A DNA stretch of 64,000 nucleotides from an uncultured Paludibacter sp. (GCA_937927845.1 CALFXE010000234.1:1-64000), one strand, 5' to 3'. Counted from the first letter of the stretch, positions 20,978 through 31,144 are shown. The notes: a model not told the origin generated them from the letters alone. Made by a program: numbers and translations.

Positions 20978-23900
20978 CTAATAAAAAGCCCAATAAAGCG
21001 CAATATCTCCATAAGGATATTGCGTTTTTGTATATGTGCGCACTATTTCATCGGTTTTAGGTGTACCGTCTGAATCTATATACGGACGTATTGATTTGAA
21101 TTTATAGTACATGTTCTTGATGCTACTTTGCGTTTCTGCACTATTGTCGGTATTACTTGAATATCTGTTTGCCGTCCATTTATTCATGCCGTTCGACTTA
21201 AACCACACATTAGTAAAGCTACCCGAAAAATCTTCCTCAAAATCAATTCCCGTATTGTGTAAACGCATGGAATGTGTAATGGTAAGAGTCCCTTTGATGA
21301 AATTATAAACAAAATGCTGGTTGATAATTTCCGACTGTGCATGTGCTACTATGGTAGAATCTGTAATTGTTTGATTTAGCGACATTGTTGAATTGAACGA
21401 CAAAGCAAAGACTCTGTAAACTGACGGAGCCATGTCGCTTGACCCTGAGCCGAATAATGTCTGAAGATCGACAGATTCTTCAATAGAATGTATAGCTAAA
21501 GGCGTTGCCGTGCCTTTTCGAGCAAACAACAATCCATCAAAATACTGTAAATCAGGTAAAGGCATACATTCCATTTCATCTGCAAAAGAAGTATTCAGAA
21601 TATCACCCGAACTTTTATTTACAAACAAAAGATAACTCATGTATTCATTGTCTTCAGGGCTTGAAGGATTGTAAAAGCCTGTAACAAACGTAATCGTATC
21701 CTTCTTGCTTACATCCGTCCATTCAAGTATTTTGTTCGCAAGATTATATTTCCCAACATACACAGAAACATTCTCTGGTTTCGATTTTCTATAGTATTGA
21801 ACCAACATCTTCTGATAACTATTCATATTGAAAATCTGAACCATTTGGGAGGATAGATTCCCCATTGAAAACTTCACTTCTTCGGTTGTTTTTGTTTGAT
21901 TAGGCTCTAATCGGATATGTTTATTGATAAATGATTTATAGTTTGCTTTCAGATATTGCAAATGATCAGCATTTTCGTCATTAGTCTTGTAAAAAACATT
22001 AAATTTATCGGAACTACCACCATATAAAAATCGCACATAATTATCGTATTCCGTACCAATATTAACATCCGTATTTCCATCACTTAGGTTTTGTTTGATG
22101 AAGCTATCCAAATAACCTACCCATGTTTTGGTATAAGGTGTTTGCTTCAATAACTCCACAGGATCGAGCTTAGCACCAGGACGATAAGAGCGCATATAAT
22201 GCAAAAACAGACTTGCTAAATTCATTTCAGCAGATTTAGAGCCGCTTACCAATTTTGATACGATAGGCACATTCCAGCTATTATACCATGGTCGGGATAA
22301 TACATCAAAAATGGAACTTTCGGAGGAAATTGTTTGTAAAGCTTCTGACAATAATTGCTCTGGTTCAGGAGTTGCTAATTGTTCTTCTGTAGTCCATACA
22401 ATGCGGTCTGCTAAAGGTGCTGTAGCTTCCATCCAGAAATAGTTGGAGAGCATAACGGTCATATAATAGTCCTGCGTAAAGTGCATATATTCATGTGCCA
22501 GTACCGATTTCATATATTCACGTTTCCCCTTGATATCTTCTTTCATACTTGTAGAAAAATCAGGATCTAAATAAATATATCCTCTACCTGCCAAATAAGT
22601 ACCGGCATCGGTTTGTCCGGCAGCACTACCCAAATTTTTCAAGTACACATTGAATCGCAAAGATGGATGTTTCAAACCCTTAGCAGTGAAACTATTGATA
22701 ATTTCCTTCATGTAATACGCTACATCCTGCACTAAATAAGGAGCTCCATTATTGTCAGGATCAACATTAGTATCGTACCACGGATTGGGATTTTTAGCAG
22801 CTTTAGGGTGATATAAAATATCGATAACATTCATGTAAGCCGCTTGATTATTGTAAATTACATTCACTTTTTCATTGGTGAAAATATGGGTATAACCAGG
22901 ATGCACCAAGTTAAATCTGGATAATTTTGTAAGATGATCGGTGATGAAAGTCATGGTACTATCCTCGAAATTAATGCTTGAATTATCATAGAAAACCCAT
23001 TCTTGCAAAAGCTCATCGAAATAAGCCGGACGATAATTCTCAATCTTCATCGGGTCGAAATCGGACAGCTTAAACTTCACTATCAATGGCTTATCGAAAT
23101 TGCTACCACAATCTAAATGCACCTCATAAATGGGACCATGTTCAAGCACCGAATCAGGCATTATCGTAAATTTATCAGATTGAATAATTGACATACGCAC
23201 ATTTCCATCTACCAAACCTGCCGGAATAATCACCTCGATACTATCCAAAGCAATAGCTTGGTCGGTAGTGCTTACATCAACAATAGTATCGCAAATAATT
23301 TCTCCAAAAGGAACTACCTTAATTGTGTCGCTATAACGAGGTACACATTGCGTTTCAAGCAAAGCACTGCGATACCATGCGGCTGTTTTTGGAAATAGCA
23401 CCAACTCATTTTCATCCATCGAAACAAGGTTGTTCTTCAAATCAGTTTGACTCATTCCCATGGATAAATCATGCCAATTCTGATTATCGCTCGATGCTTG
23501 CCAAAGCTTACTGCCTCTCACTTTCCAAGGTGAAACCAAATGCACAAATCTATCCGATATATCTGTTTGCTTCAACGATTCAGATTGATGCACATGGGTT
23601 TGATATTTCTCATTCAAATATTCCTGTTCAGTCCATTGCCTGAGAGAAAAAGTATCGGTACTTAATGAATTTAAACTGTTAAACTGAGCATATCCATTAT
23701 AGAGATAAGTCGGCATATCTTCATTCGTAATCACGCAATAAAACCGTTTCTTATATGTTTCGGGCGTACCTATAATCGTCAAAACTGAATCAGTCATCAA
23801 TAATTTACCACGCTTTTCTGCATCAGTAGCATCGAAAGCATACCAGCTATAAATATCACCCGGACTGGTATTTTGAATGATCTTCTTTGCATTGATATGC

Positions 23901-26260
23901 ATGGTATCATTGGGTATAACACCGATTTTATCAGCAGTAACAGCCACAGTTTGTTGGTCGCCCACAGGATTCAAAATGCTATCGGAACGAGGAATGTCTT
24001 TATAAATAAAGCGATTCCCCTCTATCATAAAATGAGAATATTTCCTTTTTAAAATCTCTTCGGGAATAGTGCCACTCATATCATTATGTTGGAGATACAA
24101 GAAAGCAGGCGTTATCAAGCGCAGAACTTCTGGCACAGAAGTCAGCTCGTTATAACTCAAATCTAAACGCTCCAATCCTGATAAATTGATTAAAGCCATA
24201 GGAAATTGAGTGATTTTATTATGCTTCAACACCAACTCCCTCAATTTTCCCAATCGGGCTATGGATATAGGTAAATCCGTCAGATCATTATAGCTCAAAT
24301 CCAATGCACTTAATTCGGTTAGCTGACCGATGGTTTCAGACAGATTTTCAAGCAAATTATGATGTAAATAGATGGTTTTCAAGCTTGATAAATTTCCAAT
24401 ATTATCAGGGATTTGAGTAAACTGATTATTATTGAGAGCAAGGCTTCTTAAATCATTCATACTATCGAAAATCGGTGTTACCGCTCCTGAAAGCTGATTT
24501 TCAGACACATCAAGCTCGGTTAATTTGGTGAGATTTGAAAACGATTCAGGTAGATTACCTTCCAATTGATTAGCAGCAAGATCAAGTGATTGCAGTTTTT
24601 TCAAACTACCAAGATTTTCAGGGATAGAGCCGCTAAAACTATTTTTTGATAGATTGATACTTGTCAGATTTGGCAGTTGCGAAATTTCATCTGTAATAGT
24701 GCCACTCAAACCATTTTCAGGAAGATAAAGCGTATAAAGCTGTTGCAGATTCGTAATCGAACTTGGGATATTTCCGCTTAAAGTATTAGCCCAAAGTTTT
24801 ATCGTTTGAAGTTTCGTGAGATTACCAATTTCATCAGGAATTTGTCCACTCCAGCAACGGGTAATTTCCAACTCCTTCAGCTGAGTTAATTGACCAATTT
24901 TAGGCGATAGCGGAGTATTTAACTGATTTTGATAACTGCTTACCACAAGCGTTCTGAGTTGAGTCAAATTATAAATTGATGCAGGAAAATCACCTGTAAT
25001 ATTACCTGCCATTTCCAATTTATGTAATTGAGTAAGATTGCCAATTGCTTCAGGAATTTCACCTTCAAGATGTCGTCCACCCGTCAAATCAAGTTCGACT
25101 ACCCTACCGCCAGCAAGCTTCACGCCCGACCATTGTGCAACAGGCTTTTGAGTATCCCATTTGGTGTAAATCACTTGGTTAAGAGCAATCAGACTCAATG
25201 AATCACTTGCATTTACAGGAATAGATTTGTCTGATAAAAATGCAACATCCAACATATTAGAATACAGACCCGAATATTCCAAAAAACCGCCAATATTCAA
25301 TTGATAATAACCATCGCTCATTCCGCCCCAACCAAAATTCAAATGCACAAAACCATTGCTATCGTAACCATCTGCAACCAAAGCATGTCCCGGACTACCC
25401 GGTAAAGTTATATATACCGGACGACCTTCATTCAACTCTAAATAAAGATATTCAACAAGTGGAGTGTATTGTTGAACACTATGGTATTTAAAATAAAGAC
25501 AAAATTTATCAATATAATCGCGAATGCCGGGAACACTTCCGGTCTGATACCCACTATCATCACCACAATAATCCATTTCAGTAGCAACCCCCACATGTTT
25601 GCTTAGCTTTATGAAATCATCCGTAGAAGGATTATTCCAATTATATATAGTATTCTGAAAATCAGCACAATGTTCACCATAATACTTGGTATTGTAACAA
25701 TGCGAACCATATCCGGATTGCGGGTATTTGTAGTAAGCCATAATCTGAACCAAAGCTGTAGCAACGCAACCGGAAGGACAACCACCAAACTCCTCATGCG
25801 AAAACTGATTGAGATGAATATTTGCCTGATCGAGCATAGGAGAAACCACTGGTGTGGCTGCAAATACCTCTGTTACAGATTTATTTTCGGAATGAGCTTG
25901 TCGCTCCAAATACTTCATTAATGATTTGAACGAATCAGGAAGATTATCTTTCTGTAAAGATTGATGTTGAGAATAGCCAATAATCTGAACATCATTATTT
26001 ATATCTGTAATGACTACAAAACCATTATTAGGTTGTTGCAATGCAAACACTTTATTTTGAATAGTATCATCAGATTGATACACTGTTTCTATCTCATTTT
26101 TCTGAGTAGGAATTTTCAAGCGATCAGTCTTTTGAGCATCAGCAAAATAAGTCTTTGCCATTTGCATGACAGCATTCGGAATAGTTGTCGCATAAACACT
26201 CATCACCATCATCGACAACAGTATGAATATCAGAAAAGAGAATAATCGCTTCATAATCAT
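20978..26260 (-). CDS. Giant secreted protease: C10 cysteine peptidase, leucine-rich repeats, HExxH domain
   Basis: 1760 residues. A signal peptide (1-25) and an inhibitory Spi-like prodomain (about 26-135) lead to a streptopain-type C10 peptidase with C165 in GGCPSGCVATALVQIM and H292 in GSPGHALVADGYD. About 15 leucine-rich repeats follow (380-760), with phrases such as IPEAIGNLTQL. A later domain has HEYMH at 1256-1260 and a glutamate 18 residues on (E1278 in WMEATAPLAD), the spacing of gluzincin metalloproteases. I see no type IX sorting domain at its C-terminus. The ATG directly follows the stop of the upstream gene, so translation is probably coupled. The C10 assignment is firm; the zinc site is inferred from the motif. 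Confidence 0.85.
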   Translation of the reverse strand: MIMKRLFSFLIFILLSMMVMSVYATTIPNAVMQMAKTYFADAQKTDRLKIPTQKNEIETVYQSDDTIQNKVFALQQPNNGFVVITDINNDVQIIGYSQHQSLQKDNLPDSFKSLMKYLERQAHSENKSVTEVFAATPVVSPMLDQANIHLNQFSHEEFGGCPSGCVATALVQIMAYYKYPQSGYGSHCYNTKYYGEHCADFQNTIYNWNNPSTDDFIKLSKHVGVATEMDYCGDDSGYQTGSVPGIRDYIDKFCLYFKYHSVQQYTPLVEYLYLELNEGRPVYITLPGSPGHALVADGYDSNGFVHLNFGWGGMSDGYYQLNIGGFLEYSGLYSNMLDVAFLSDKSIPVNASDSLSLIALNQVIYTKWDTQKPVAQWSGVKLAGGRVVELDLTGGRHLEGEIPEAIGNLTQLHKLEMAGNITGDFPASIYNLTQLRTLVVSSYQNQLNTPLSPKIGQLTQLKELEITRCWSGQIPDEIGNLTKLQTIKLWANTLSGNIPSSITNLQQLYTLYLPENGLSGTITDEISQLPNLTSINLSKNSFSGSIPENLGSLKKLQSLDLAANQLEGNLPESFSNLTKLTELDVSENQLSGAVTPIFDSMNDLRSLALNNNQFTQIPDNIGNLSSLKTIYLHHNLLENLSETIGQLTELSALDLSYNDLTDLPISIARLGKLRELVLKHNKITQFPMALINLSGLERLDLSYNELTSVPEVLRLITPAFLYLQHNDMSGTIPEEILKRKYSHFMIEGNRFIYKDIPRSDSILNPVGDQQTVAVTADKIGVIPNDTMHINAKKIIQNTSPGDIYSWYAFDATDAEKRGKLLMTDSVLTIIGTPETYKKRFYCVITNEDMPTYLYNGYAQFNSLNSLSTDTFSLRQWTEQEYLNEKYQTHVHQSESLKQTDISDRFVHLVSPWKVRGSKLWQASSDNQNWHDLSMGMSQTDLKNNLVSMDENELVLFPKTAAWYRSALLETQCVPRYSDTIKVVPFGEIICDTIVDVSTTDQAIALDSIEVIIPAGLVDGNVRMSIIQSDKFTIMPDSVLEHGPIYEVHLDCGSNFDKPLIVKFKLSDFDPMKIENYRPAYFDELLQEWVFYDNSSINFEDSTMTFITDHLTKLSRFNLVHPGYTHIFTNEKVNVIYNNQAAYMNVIDILYHPKAAKNPNPWYDTNVDPDNNGAPYLVQDVAYYMKEIINSFTAKGLKHPSLRFNVYLKNLGSAAGQTDAGTYLAGRGYIYLDPDFSTSMKEDIKGKREYMKSVLAHEYMHFTQDYYMTVMLSNYFWMEATAPLADRIVWTTEEQLATPEPEQLLSEALQTISSESSIFDVLSRPWYNSWNVPIVSKLVSGSKSAEMNLASLFLHYMRSYRPGAKLDPVELLKQTPYTKTWVGYLDSFIKQNLSDGNTDVNIGTEYDNYVRFLYGGSSDKFNVFYKTNDENADHLQYLKANYKSFINKHIRLEPNQTKTTEEVKFSMGNLSSQMVQIFNMNSYQKMLVQYYRKSKPENVSVYVGKYNLANKILEWTDVSKKDTITFVTGFYNPSSPEDNEYMSYLLFVNKSSGDILNTSFADEMECMPLPDLQYFDGLLFARKGTATPLAIHSIEESVDLQTLFGSGSSDMAPSVYRVFALSFNSTMSLNQTITDSTIVAHAQSEIINQHFVYNFIKGTLTITHSMRLHNTGIDFEEDFSGSFTNVWFKSNGMNKWTANRYSSNTDNSAETQSSIKNMYYKFKSIRPYIDSDGTPKTDEIVRTYTKTQYPYGDIALYWAFY

Positions 26261-26866
26261 TTATTTTTTAACGATAATTTTAGTAACCTGATGAAGTTCA
26301 TCAGCAGTTATAACAACATAATAAACTCCTGAATTCCAATTGATACCGGCAACAAAACTGTTAACTAACTGTTGATCTAAACACAACTTCCCTTCTGTTG
26401 AAAAAATCCTGATACGAGTATCTAATGGTAAAAAACCTTTGACTATAACTGACAGTTCATTGGATATTACAGTTGGATAAATATCAACTAAACCATCAAA
26501 ATAAGCAGACTTAACTTTTGCTTTTGAACTGATGGTAAAAAACTCTTGGGCATAACATCCGGAATTATCTGAGACTTTCAACGAATAAGTCTTACCTTCT
26601 TTAGGAGTAATTACGGCAATATCACCAACCGCAAGTAGAGAGTCATTTTGCAACCATTCGAGTGTGTACTGTTCATCACCTCCACTGATATCAAAACCAA
26701 TAACGCCAAGTACAACCGGAATACCTACGGGCAAATCTTCTGAAAATAGCGTTATTACCTCTAAAGCCCTTTCTGATTGCTGAGGCATGCGCATTCTGAC
26801 GTAAGTCTGAGAGAAGCTCAACATTGCCAGAGAGAGGAAAAGGATTATGTGAATAGGAGTTTTCAT
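26261..26866 (-). CDS. T9SS type A sorting-domain protein
   Basis: 201 residues. An N-terminal signal peptide (MKTPIHIILFLSLAMLSFS) is followed by an Ig-like segment (about 70-115) with GDEQYTLEWLQNDSLL and a YSLKVSDNSGC strand. The C-terminal 75 residues form a type IX secretion sorting domain: YPTVISNELSVIV, IRIFSTEGKLC and GVYYVVITADE ending in KIIVKK. It is likely to be displayed on the surface or secreted. It lies directly before the 1760-residue protease with no intervening base, so the two probably act together; it may be a partner or anchor for it. Confidence 0.72.
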   Translation of the reverse strand: MKTPIHIILFLSLAMLSFSQTYVRMRMPQQSERALEVITLFSEDLPVGIPVVLGVIGFDISGGDEQYTLEWLQNDSLLAVGDIAVITPKEGKTYSLKVSDNSGCYAQEFFTISSKAKVKSAYFDGLVDIYPTVISNELSVIVKGFLPLDTRIRIFSTEGKLCLDQQLVNSFVAGINWNSGVYYVVITADELHQVTKIIVKK

Positions 26867-26873
26867 GTTTTTT

Positions 26874-26914
26874 GTAATTGGTGATTAGTGATTAGTAATT
26901 AGTGGTTGGTTGGT
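26874..26914. repeat. Heptamer array overlapping a gene end
   Basis: GTAATTG/GTGATTA/GTAATTA heptamers of the same kind as at 14201-14273. The array runs into the 3' end of the BACON/SUMF gene and encodes its last residues and stop on the minus strand. Confidence 0.7.
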
Positions 26915-28065
26915 AGAGCAATTCTGAAGCCTACAGTTTCGCATCGATAAGTTACACGTTCGTATTCAGTTCCAGGGAAAGCTACCTCATAACAAGAGGG
27001 CACTAAGTAATATCTGTAATTAAGGAGACATTCGGTATTATCAAAAAACAATCCACTGCTATAATAATTACCTCCACGCATAACCCTTAAAGTGCCATCA
27101 GTAGGACCAGTTGGGTTTTTCACACCCTGACTTGGATAACTATCGTACCAATCGCTACACCACTCGCTAAGATTTCCACTCATATCATAGAGTCCAAGTT
27201 CGTTAGCCTTCAGCGTTTTCACTTGATTTTTCTTACCATAAGCATTGGAATAAGTCCAAGCAACTTCATCAATATCATTCCCTCCTGCATATTTGTATCT
27301 TTTAGAATACTTACCACCCATAGCAGCCCACTCCCATTCTGCTTCGGTTGTCATACGGAAATATTGATTGAGTTTTTGATTTAATTTCGGTAGGAAAATT
27401 TCCGTAATATCAGCATAAGCAATATGACTTACAGGCAAGTTTAATTCAGTAAAAATAGGATTATTCTTGATGTCGTTCGACATAGTATCATAAGGTAATG
27501 CATCTGTAACTGCTTTCCACAAAGCATTTGTTACTTCAGTTTCAGCAATATAAAAACCATCTAATTCAACTTCATGTGAATAATAACTACCGTATTCAGA
27601 GCGAGTAAAACTACCCGCTTCAACCAAAATCATCGTAAATTTAACATCATCAATAGTAAACTCTATTTTGGAAGCAGCATTTTGTGTAATAGCAACTGTA
27701 TGTTGTTTTGTGCCGGAAGTTACGGTCAAACTTCCATTTCGTTTAACTCCCAAGTTTTCAGAAACACCAATGAGAATAGCAGTTTTACCTTTGCCCGAAG
27801 TCGCAGTACATTGAATCCACGAATCGCTTGCAGCAATGCTCCAATCAGTAGAAGTATTGATTTGAATTAGTTTTGCATCTTTATCAGCATGAAATTGAAC
27901 AGACGTGATATTCACGAGAGGTGAATCATCTATAGGTGGGTCAGTCGTATCAGGATCTTCTGTTTCAGGTGGTTTAATGACTGGCTCATCAATGTCAGGT
28001 TTACATGCTGTGATTATCAAGAACACAGCAATCAACAATAAGAAAGTCAAGCGGTTAATATTCAT
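26899..28065 (-). CDS. BACON-domain, SUMF1/FGE-fold lipoprotein
   Basis: I start at 28065, which gives MNINRLTFLLL and a lipobox ending in ITAC at residue 20; the protein is 388 residues. A proline/aspartate-rich linker precedes a BACON domain (about 50-130: INTSTDWSIAAS, GSLTVTSGTKQHTVAITQNA). A formylglycine-generating-enzyme-like domain follows (about 135-385: EAEWEWAAMGGKYSKRYKYA, NLSEWCSDWYDSYP, RVMRGGNYYSSG). Most such surface proteins are not true sulfatase activators and probably bind a ligand. The last residues LPTNH come from the heptamer array. It is probably exposed on the outer membrane. Confidence 0.8.
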   Translation of the reverse strand: MNINRLTFLLLIAVFLIITACKPDIDEPVIKPPETEDPDTTDPPIDDSPLVNITSVQFHADKDAKLIQINTSTDWSIAASDSWIQCTATSGKGKTAILIGVSENLGVKRNGSLTVTSGTKQHTVAITQNAASKIEFTIDDVKFTMILVEAGSFTRSEYGSYYSHEVELDGFYIAETEVTNALWKAVTDALPYDTMSNDIKNNPIFTELNLPVSHIAYADITEIFLPKLNQKLNQYFRMTTEAEWEWAAMGGKYSKRYKYAGGNDIDEVAWTYSNAYGKKNQVKTLKANELGLYDMSGNLSEWCSDWYDSYPSQGVKNPTGPTDGTLRVMRGGNYYSSGLFFDNTECLLNYRYYLVPSCYEVAFPGTEYERVTYRCETVGFRIALPTNH

Positions 28066-28157
28066 AGCACTATCTTTTAGAAGAAAAGTTTTTATCAATT
28101 CATCAGGCTACAAATATATGTAAATAATTTTAATTTATAAAACGATTATTAACATTT

Positions 28158-30635
28158 TTAATCCTCTCCAAAGCCCATATTTTCACCGCCATTATTATCG
28201 TTCCTTTGAACATTTGATTTTTTAGGTTTCATATTACCAAAGTTATAAGTAGCGGTTAAGCCAATCATTCTACCTGAGAAATAATTTTCGGAACGTTGGT
28301 AGAAACCGTCACCCCAAGTTACAGAGCTTCTTTTTCGAGTATTAAATATGTCACGCACTGAAAAATTCAGACTAAGTTTTCTGTCGAACAAATTCTGGCG
28401 CAAGCCTAAATCTACAGCATATGAAGCTGTTTCACTACCCTGAGCAATTACACGAGGTGCCGAATAATAGCCTGTGACTTGCCCTGATGTATTCTTCCCA
28501 ATCATAACATTGCCAATCAACCTTGCACTCCAACTAAAGTTTTCATTTTCAGGAATTGTAACAATTTTGGATGCATCATACGGACTTGTATATGTCGACT
28601 CGTACAGTTTACTGTAATACATATTTACCGATGAAGTAAGATTTAATATCTTAAACAGATTATTCTTCATCACCAATTCGAAACCTGTATTAGCCGATTT
28701 TGCAACATTCATATACGTGCTTTCCATTACAGAATTATTCATAAAACTTACACGCTGAATAACATCATCTGTAAATCGATGATACAAAGTTGAAGATAAA
28801 GCTTGGTTTCCCTTTCCCCATGTCTTCAAATAGTTAAGCTCCATAGCAGTAGAATATTCAGGAGTAAGAGCTAAGTTACCATAAGAGATATTGGTAGAAT
28901 CGGAATAATCGCGGAAAGGATTAATCTGTCGACCACGAGGACGGTTAACCCTACGGCTCGCATTAAACTGTATTTCATTGTCTTTAGGTAGAGAATAAGA
29001 AGCAAAAAAGCTTGGGAATAATTGAATTTCCCCCTTACGACCGTATGGAGTGGTAATCTTATTTCCGGTATTATCCATGATTGTATTAACAGGATTTCTC
29101 TCAAAATATTCAGCACGCAGTCCACCTTGCAAACTCAAGTTTTTAATCCTGTTACCATAAGTTACATAAGCAGCATGAATATTCTCATCATCTTGAAACT
29201 CATTGTAATAAGCATACATAGGTTGATTATTCATCAAATCAGTTGCAGAATTTGGTCCGAAACGCTCCTGAATAGTGCTTTGCCAACCGGCTTCAAGTCG
29301 GTCGGTTTCAGAAAATTTTTGAGTGTAATCCAACTTAAATTGCCATTCCTCATTTTGTCCCTGATAATCCTGTAATATATTGGAAGTAGTATCGGCAAGT
29401 AGATTTTCCCTTTGCAGATAAGAATCACTACCGGAACGTTTGTGGTTAGAATACGATAAGCTGGACATTAAATTTGAGCCTTTCTTATCAATTTCCCATT
29501 TATAATCAAGAGAAATATTCATCCCCGGCCTGTTACCTGTATTCAGATTATATCTATTATAATTTTTCGATAACAATGAATTTTGGTAATTTTCAATATC
29601 ATAATCAGTATTTGTCGAACCACGACTCGCACCCGTCATACCAAAGCCCGACAGACCAATTGAATGCTTGTCGCTCAACCGATAATCAATACCGGCACGC
29701 GTGAATAAAGCATTATAACCAAACAGTCTCGAATTCTCCTGATGCAGTAACATCAAAGTATCTTTATTGGCATCCAGCGAATATCGATCCGACCATCCAC
29801 CGCCGGCAAAATTCATAGCACGATAGCCAAGATTTATATATGCATCGAAACGTCCGCTGTTATAGTTGTAATTAACACTTGCTGTATATCCGGGAACTGC
29901 ATTTTGTGCCCACATACCGCCAAGAGACGCACTTCCATAATATCCGCCTTTTCTGTTTTTCTTCATAACTAAATTAATAATACCTGATGTACCTTCGGGA
30001 TTAAATTTAGCAGAAGGATTAGTCATAACTTCAATAGACTCAATACTTTCAGCAGGCATTTGTTGAAGAATCTGTGCCCTATTTTCGGCTGTAAGACCTG
30101 ATGGTTTACCATTTATCCAAACTTCAACATTAGAACTATTCCTTAAAGATATATTACCCTCATTATCAACATCTATTGAAGGTATATTCTGAAGGACTTC
30201 AGTAGCAGAACCTCCTGAAGACGCTATATTCTGATCGACAGAAAAGACTTTCTTATCTATCTCGAAGCGCATTTGCGAACCTTGAGCCACGACCTCAACT
30301 TCTGAAAGAGTTTTGCTATCTTCTATCAACTTTATCATCCCCATATTCAGCTCTTTATCACTAACTTTCAATGGTATTTCAATAGTGTTATAGCCGATAA
30401 AACTAATTTTTAAAGTATAATTACCATTAGGAACCTTAGGTAATTCAAACTGACCTTTTTCATCAGACACTACCCCTGTAGCCGGTGCGGTTTCATTTCC
30501 TTTATGTAAGGCAACATTAACAAAGTCGAGAGGTTGGGAAGTTTTACTATCTACAATTTTACCTTTTATAGTTTGCAGAGAGAAAGCGTTGATGGAGCAA
30601 ACCACCATAAATATTACAACAAAAATCCTATTCAT
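28158..30635 (-). CDS. TonB-dependent receptor-like outer-membrane protein with CarboxypepD-like domain
   Basis: 825 residues. A signal peptide is followed by a CarboxypepD_reg-like domain (about 20-105: IKGKIVDSKTSQPLDFVNV), a plug domain (about 120-225: NIPSIDVDNEGNISL and PSAKFNPEGTSGIINLVMKK), then a 22-strand-type barrel of the OMP_b-brl_3 family ending YNFGNMKPKK. No SusD partner or clear substrate gene is adjacent, so its cargo is unknown. It may instead be a member that does not transport. It is not obviously in an operon with the lipoprotein gene 92 bp downstream. Confidence 0.85.
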   Translation of the reverse strand: MNRIFVVIFMVVCSINAFSLQTIKGKIVDSKTSQPLDFVNVALHKGNETAPATGVVSDEKGQFELPKVPNGNYTLKISFIGYNTIEIPLKVSDKELNMGMIKLIEDSKTLSEVEVVAQGSQMRFEIDKKVFSVDQNIASSGGSATEVLQNIPSIDVDNEGNISLRNSSNVEVWINGKPSGLTAENRAQILQQMPAESIESIEVMTNPSAKFNPEGTSGIINLVMKKNRKGGYYGSASLGGMWAQNAVPGYTASVNYNYNSGRFDAYINLGYRAMNFAGGGWSDRYSLDANKDTLMLLHQENSRLFGYNALFTRAGIDYRLSDKHSIGLSGFGMTGASRGSTNTDYDIENYQNSLLSKNYNRYNLNTGNRPGMNISLDYKWEIDKKGSNLMSSLSYSNHKRSGSDSYLQRENLLADTTSNILQDYQGQNEEWQFKLDYTQKFSETDRLEAGWQSTIQERFGPNSATDLMNNQPMYAYYNEFQDDENIHAAYVTYGNRIKNLSLQGGLRAEYFERNPVNTIMDNTGNKITTPYGRKGEIQLFPSFFASYSLPKDNEIQFNASRRVNRPRGRQINPFRDYSDSTNISYGNLALTPEYSTAMELNYLKTWGKGNQALSSTLYHRFTDDVIQRVSFMNNSVMESTYMNVAKSANTGFELVMKNNLFKILNLTSSVNMYYSKLYESTYTSPYDASKIVTIPENENFSWSARLIGNVMIGKNTSGQVTGYYSAPRVIAQGSETASYAVDLGLRQNLFDRKLSLNFSVRDIFNTRKRSSVTWGDGFYQRSENYFSGRMIGLTATYNFGNMKPKKSNVQRNDNNGGENMGFGED

Positions 30636-30724
30636 ATTATACCTAAAAATAAAAACATCAAGCTCTATAGACTATAACGCATCTAAATAGTTTAAGCTTT
30701 ATAATTTAAAAACAGTTAATAAAC

Positions 30725-30752
30725 AAAAAGAGGTATTAACACCTCTCTTTTT
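30725..30752 (-). terminator. Terminator in the pyk-receptor gap
   Basis: AAAAAGAGGT and ACCTCTCTTTTT form a stem around a six-base loop. Read on the minus strand the stem ends in a T-run. It separates the aroQ-pyk transcript and the repeat element from the receptor gene. Confidence 0.6.
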
Positions 30753-30769
30753 GCTCTGAAATTCCCTGA

Positions 30770-31125
30770 CAGCTCGCTATCCATCTAACTACAATTGCAC
30801 GGGAGGTCCCTCAGTCGCTCCTTTGGCTTCGCCAAGTCGCTCCATCGGGATGACACGCTCGCTTGCGGGCGGAGGTAACCGGTCGTTCGGCATTGTAAAG
30901 CGCAACAGTAAAAACGCACGACCGGTGCAAGGCTTCCTGCGCCGCCACTGCAAAAAGGATAATGTTACAGGGACATTTAGAGTGGCGGTTTACACTGTCC
31001 GCAAGCGAGCGTGTCATCCTGAACGAGCGTAGCGAAGTGAAGGAACTCCCGTGCAGTTGCAGTCGGTCTGATAGCGAGCAGTGAGGAAACTCCTCTGCAA
31101 TTGCAGTATACCGGATGGCGAGCTG
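30770..31125. repeat. Composite inverted-repeat element, no transposase
   Basis: A left arm from GCTCGCTAT (30772) through TGCACGGGAGGTCCCTCAGT to CGGGATGACACGCTCGCTT reappears inverted from about 31000 to 31079, where GTGTCATCCTGAACGAG, GAAGGAACTCCCGTGCA and ATAGCGAGC lie in mirrored order. A further GGATGGCGAGCTGT at 31112-31125 mirrors 30770-30784. About 120 bases of GC-richer unique sequence lie between the arms. There is no coding sequence of note. The right side shares GAGGAAACTCCTCT with the repeat at 1-80. Confidence 0.7.
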
Positions 31126-31144
31126 TTAGAGCATAAAGCTTTTT

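Noticed and set aside
26899..28065. Sulfatase-activating enzyme for the sulfatase at 57 kb
   Set aside because: The fold is shared, but it is a surface lipoprotein with a BACON domain, and the sulfatase is serine-type, which needs a radical-SAM maturase.
26899..30635. Polysaccharide utilisation locus
   Set aside because: The receptor is not a SusC type with a SusD partner, and no sugar-processing enzymes are beside it.
30770..31125. Insertion sequence with transposase
   Set aside because: The small open frames inside follow the inverted repeats and show no transposase motif.
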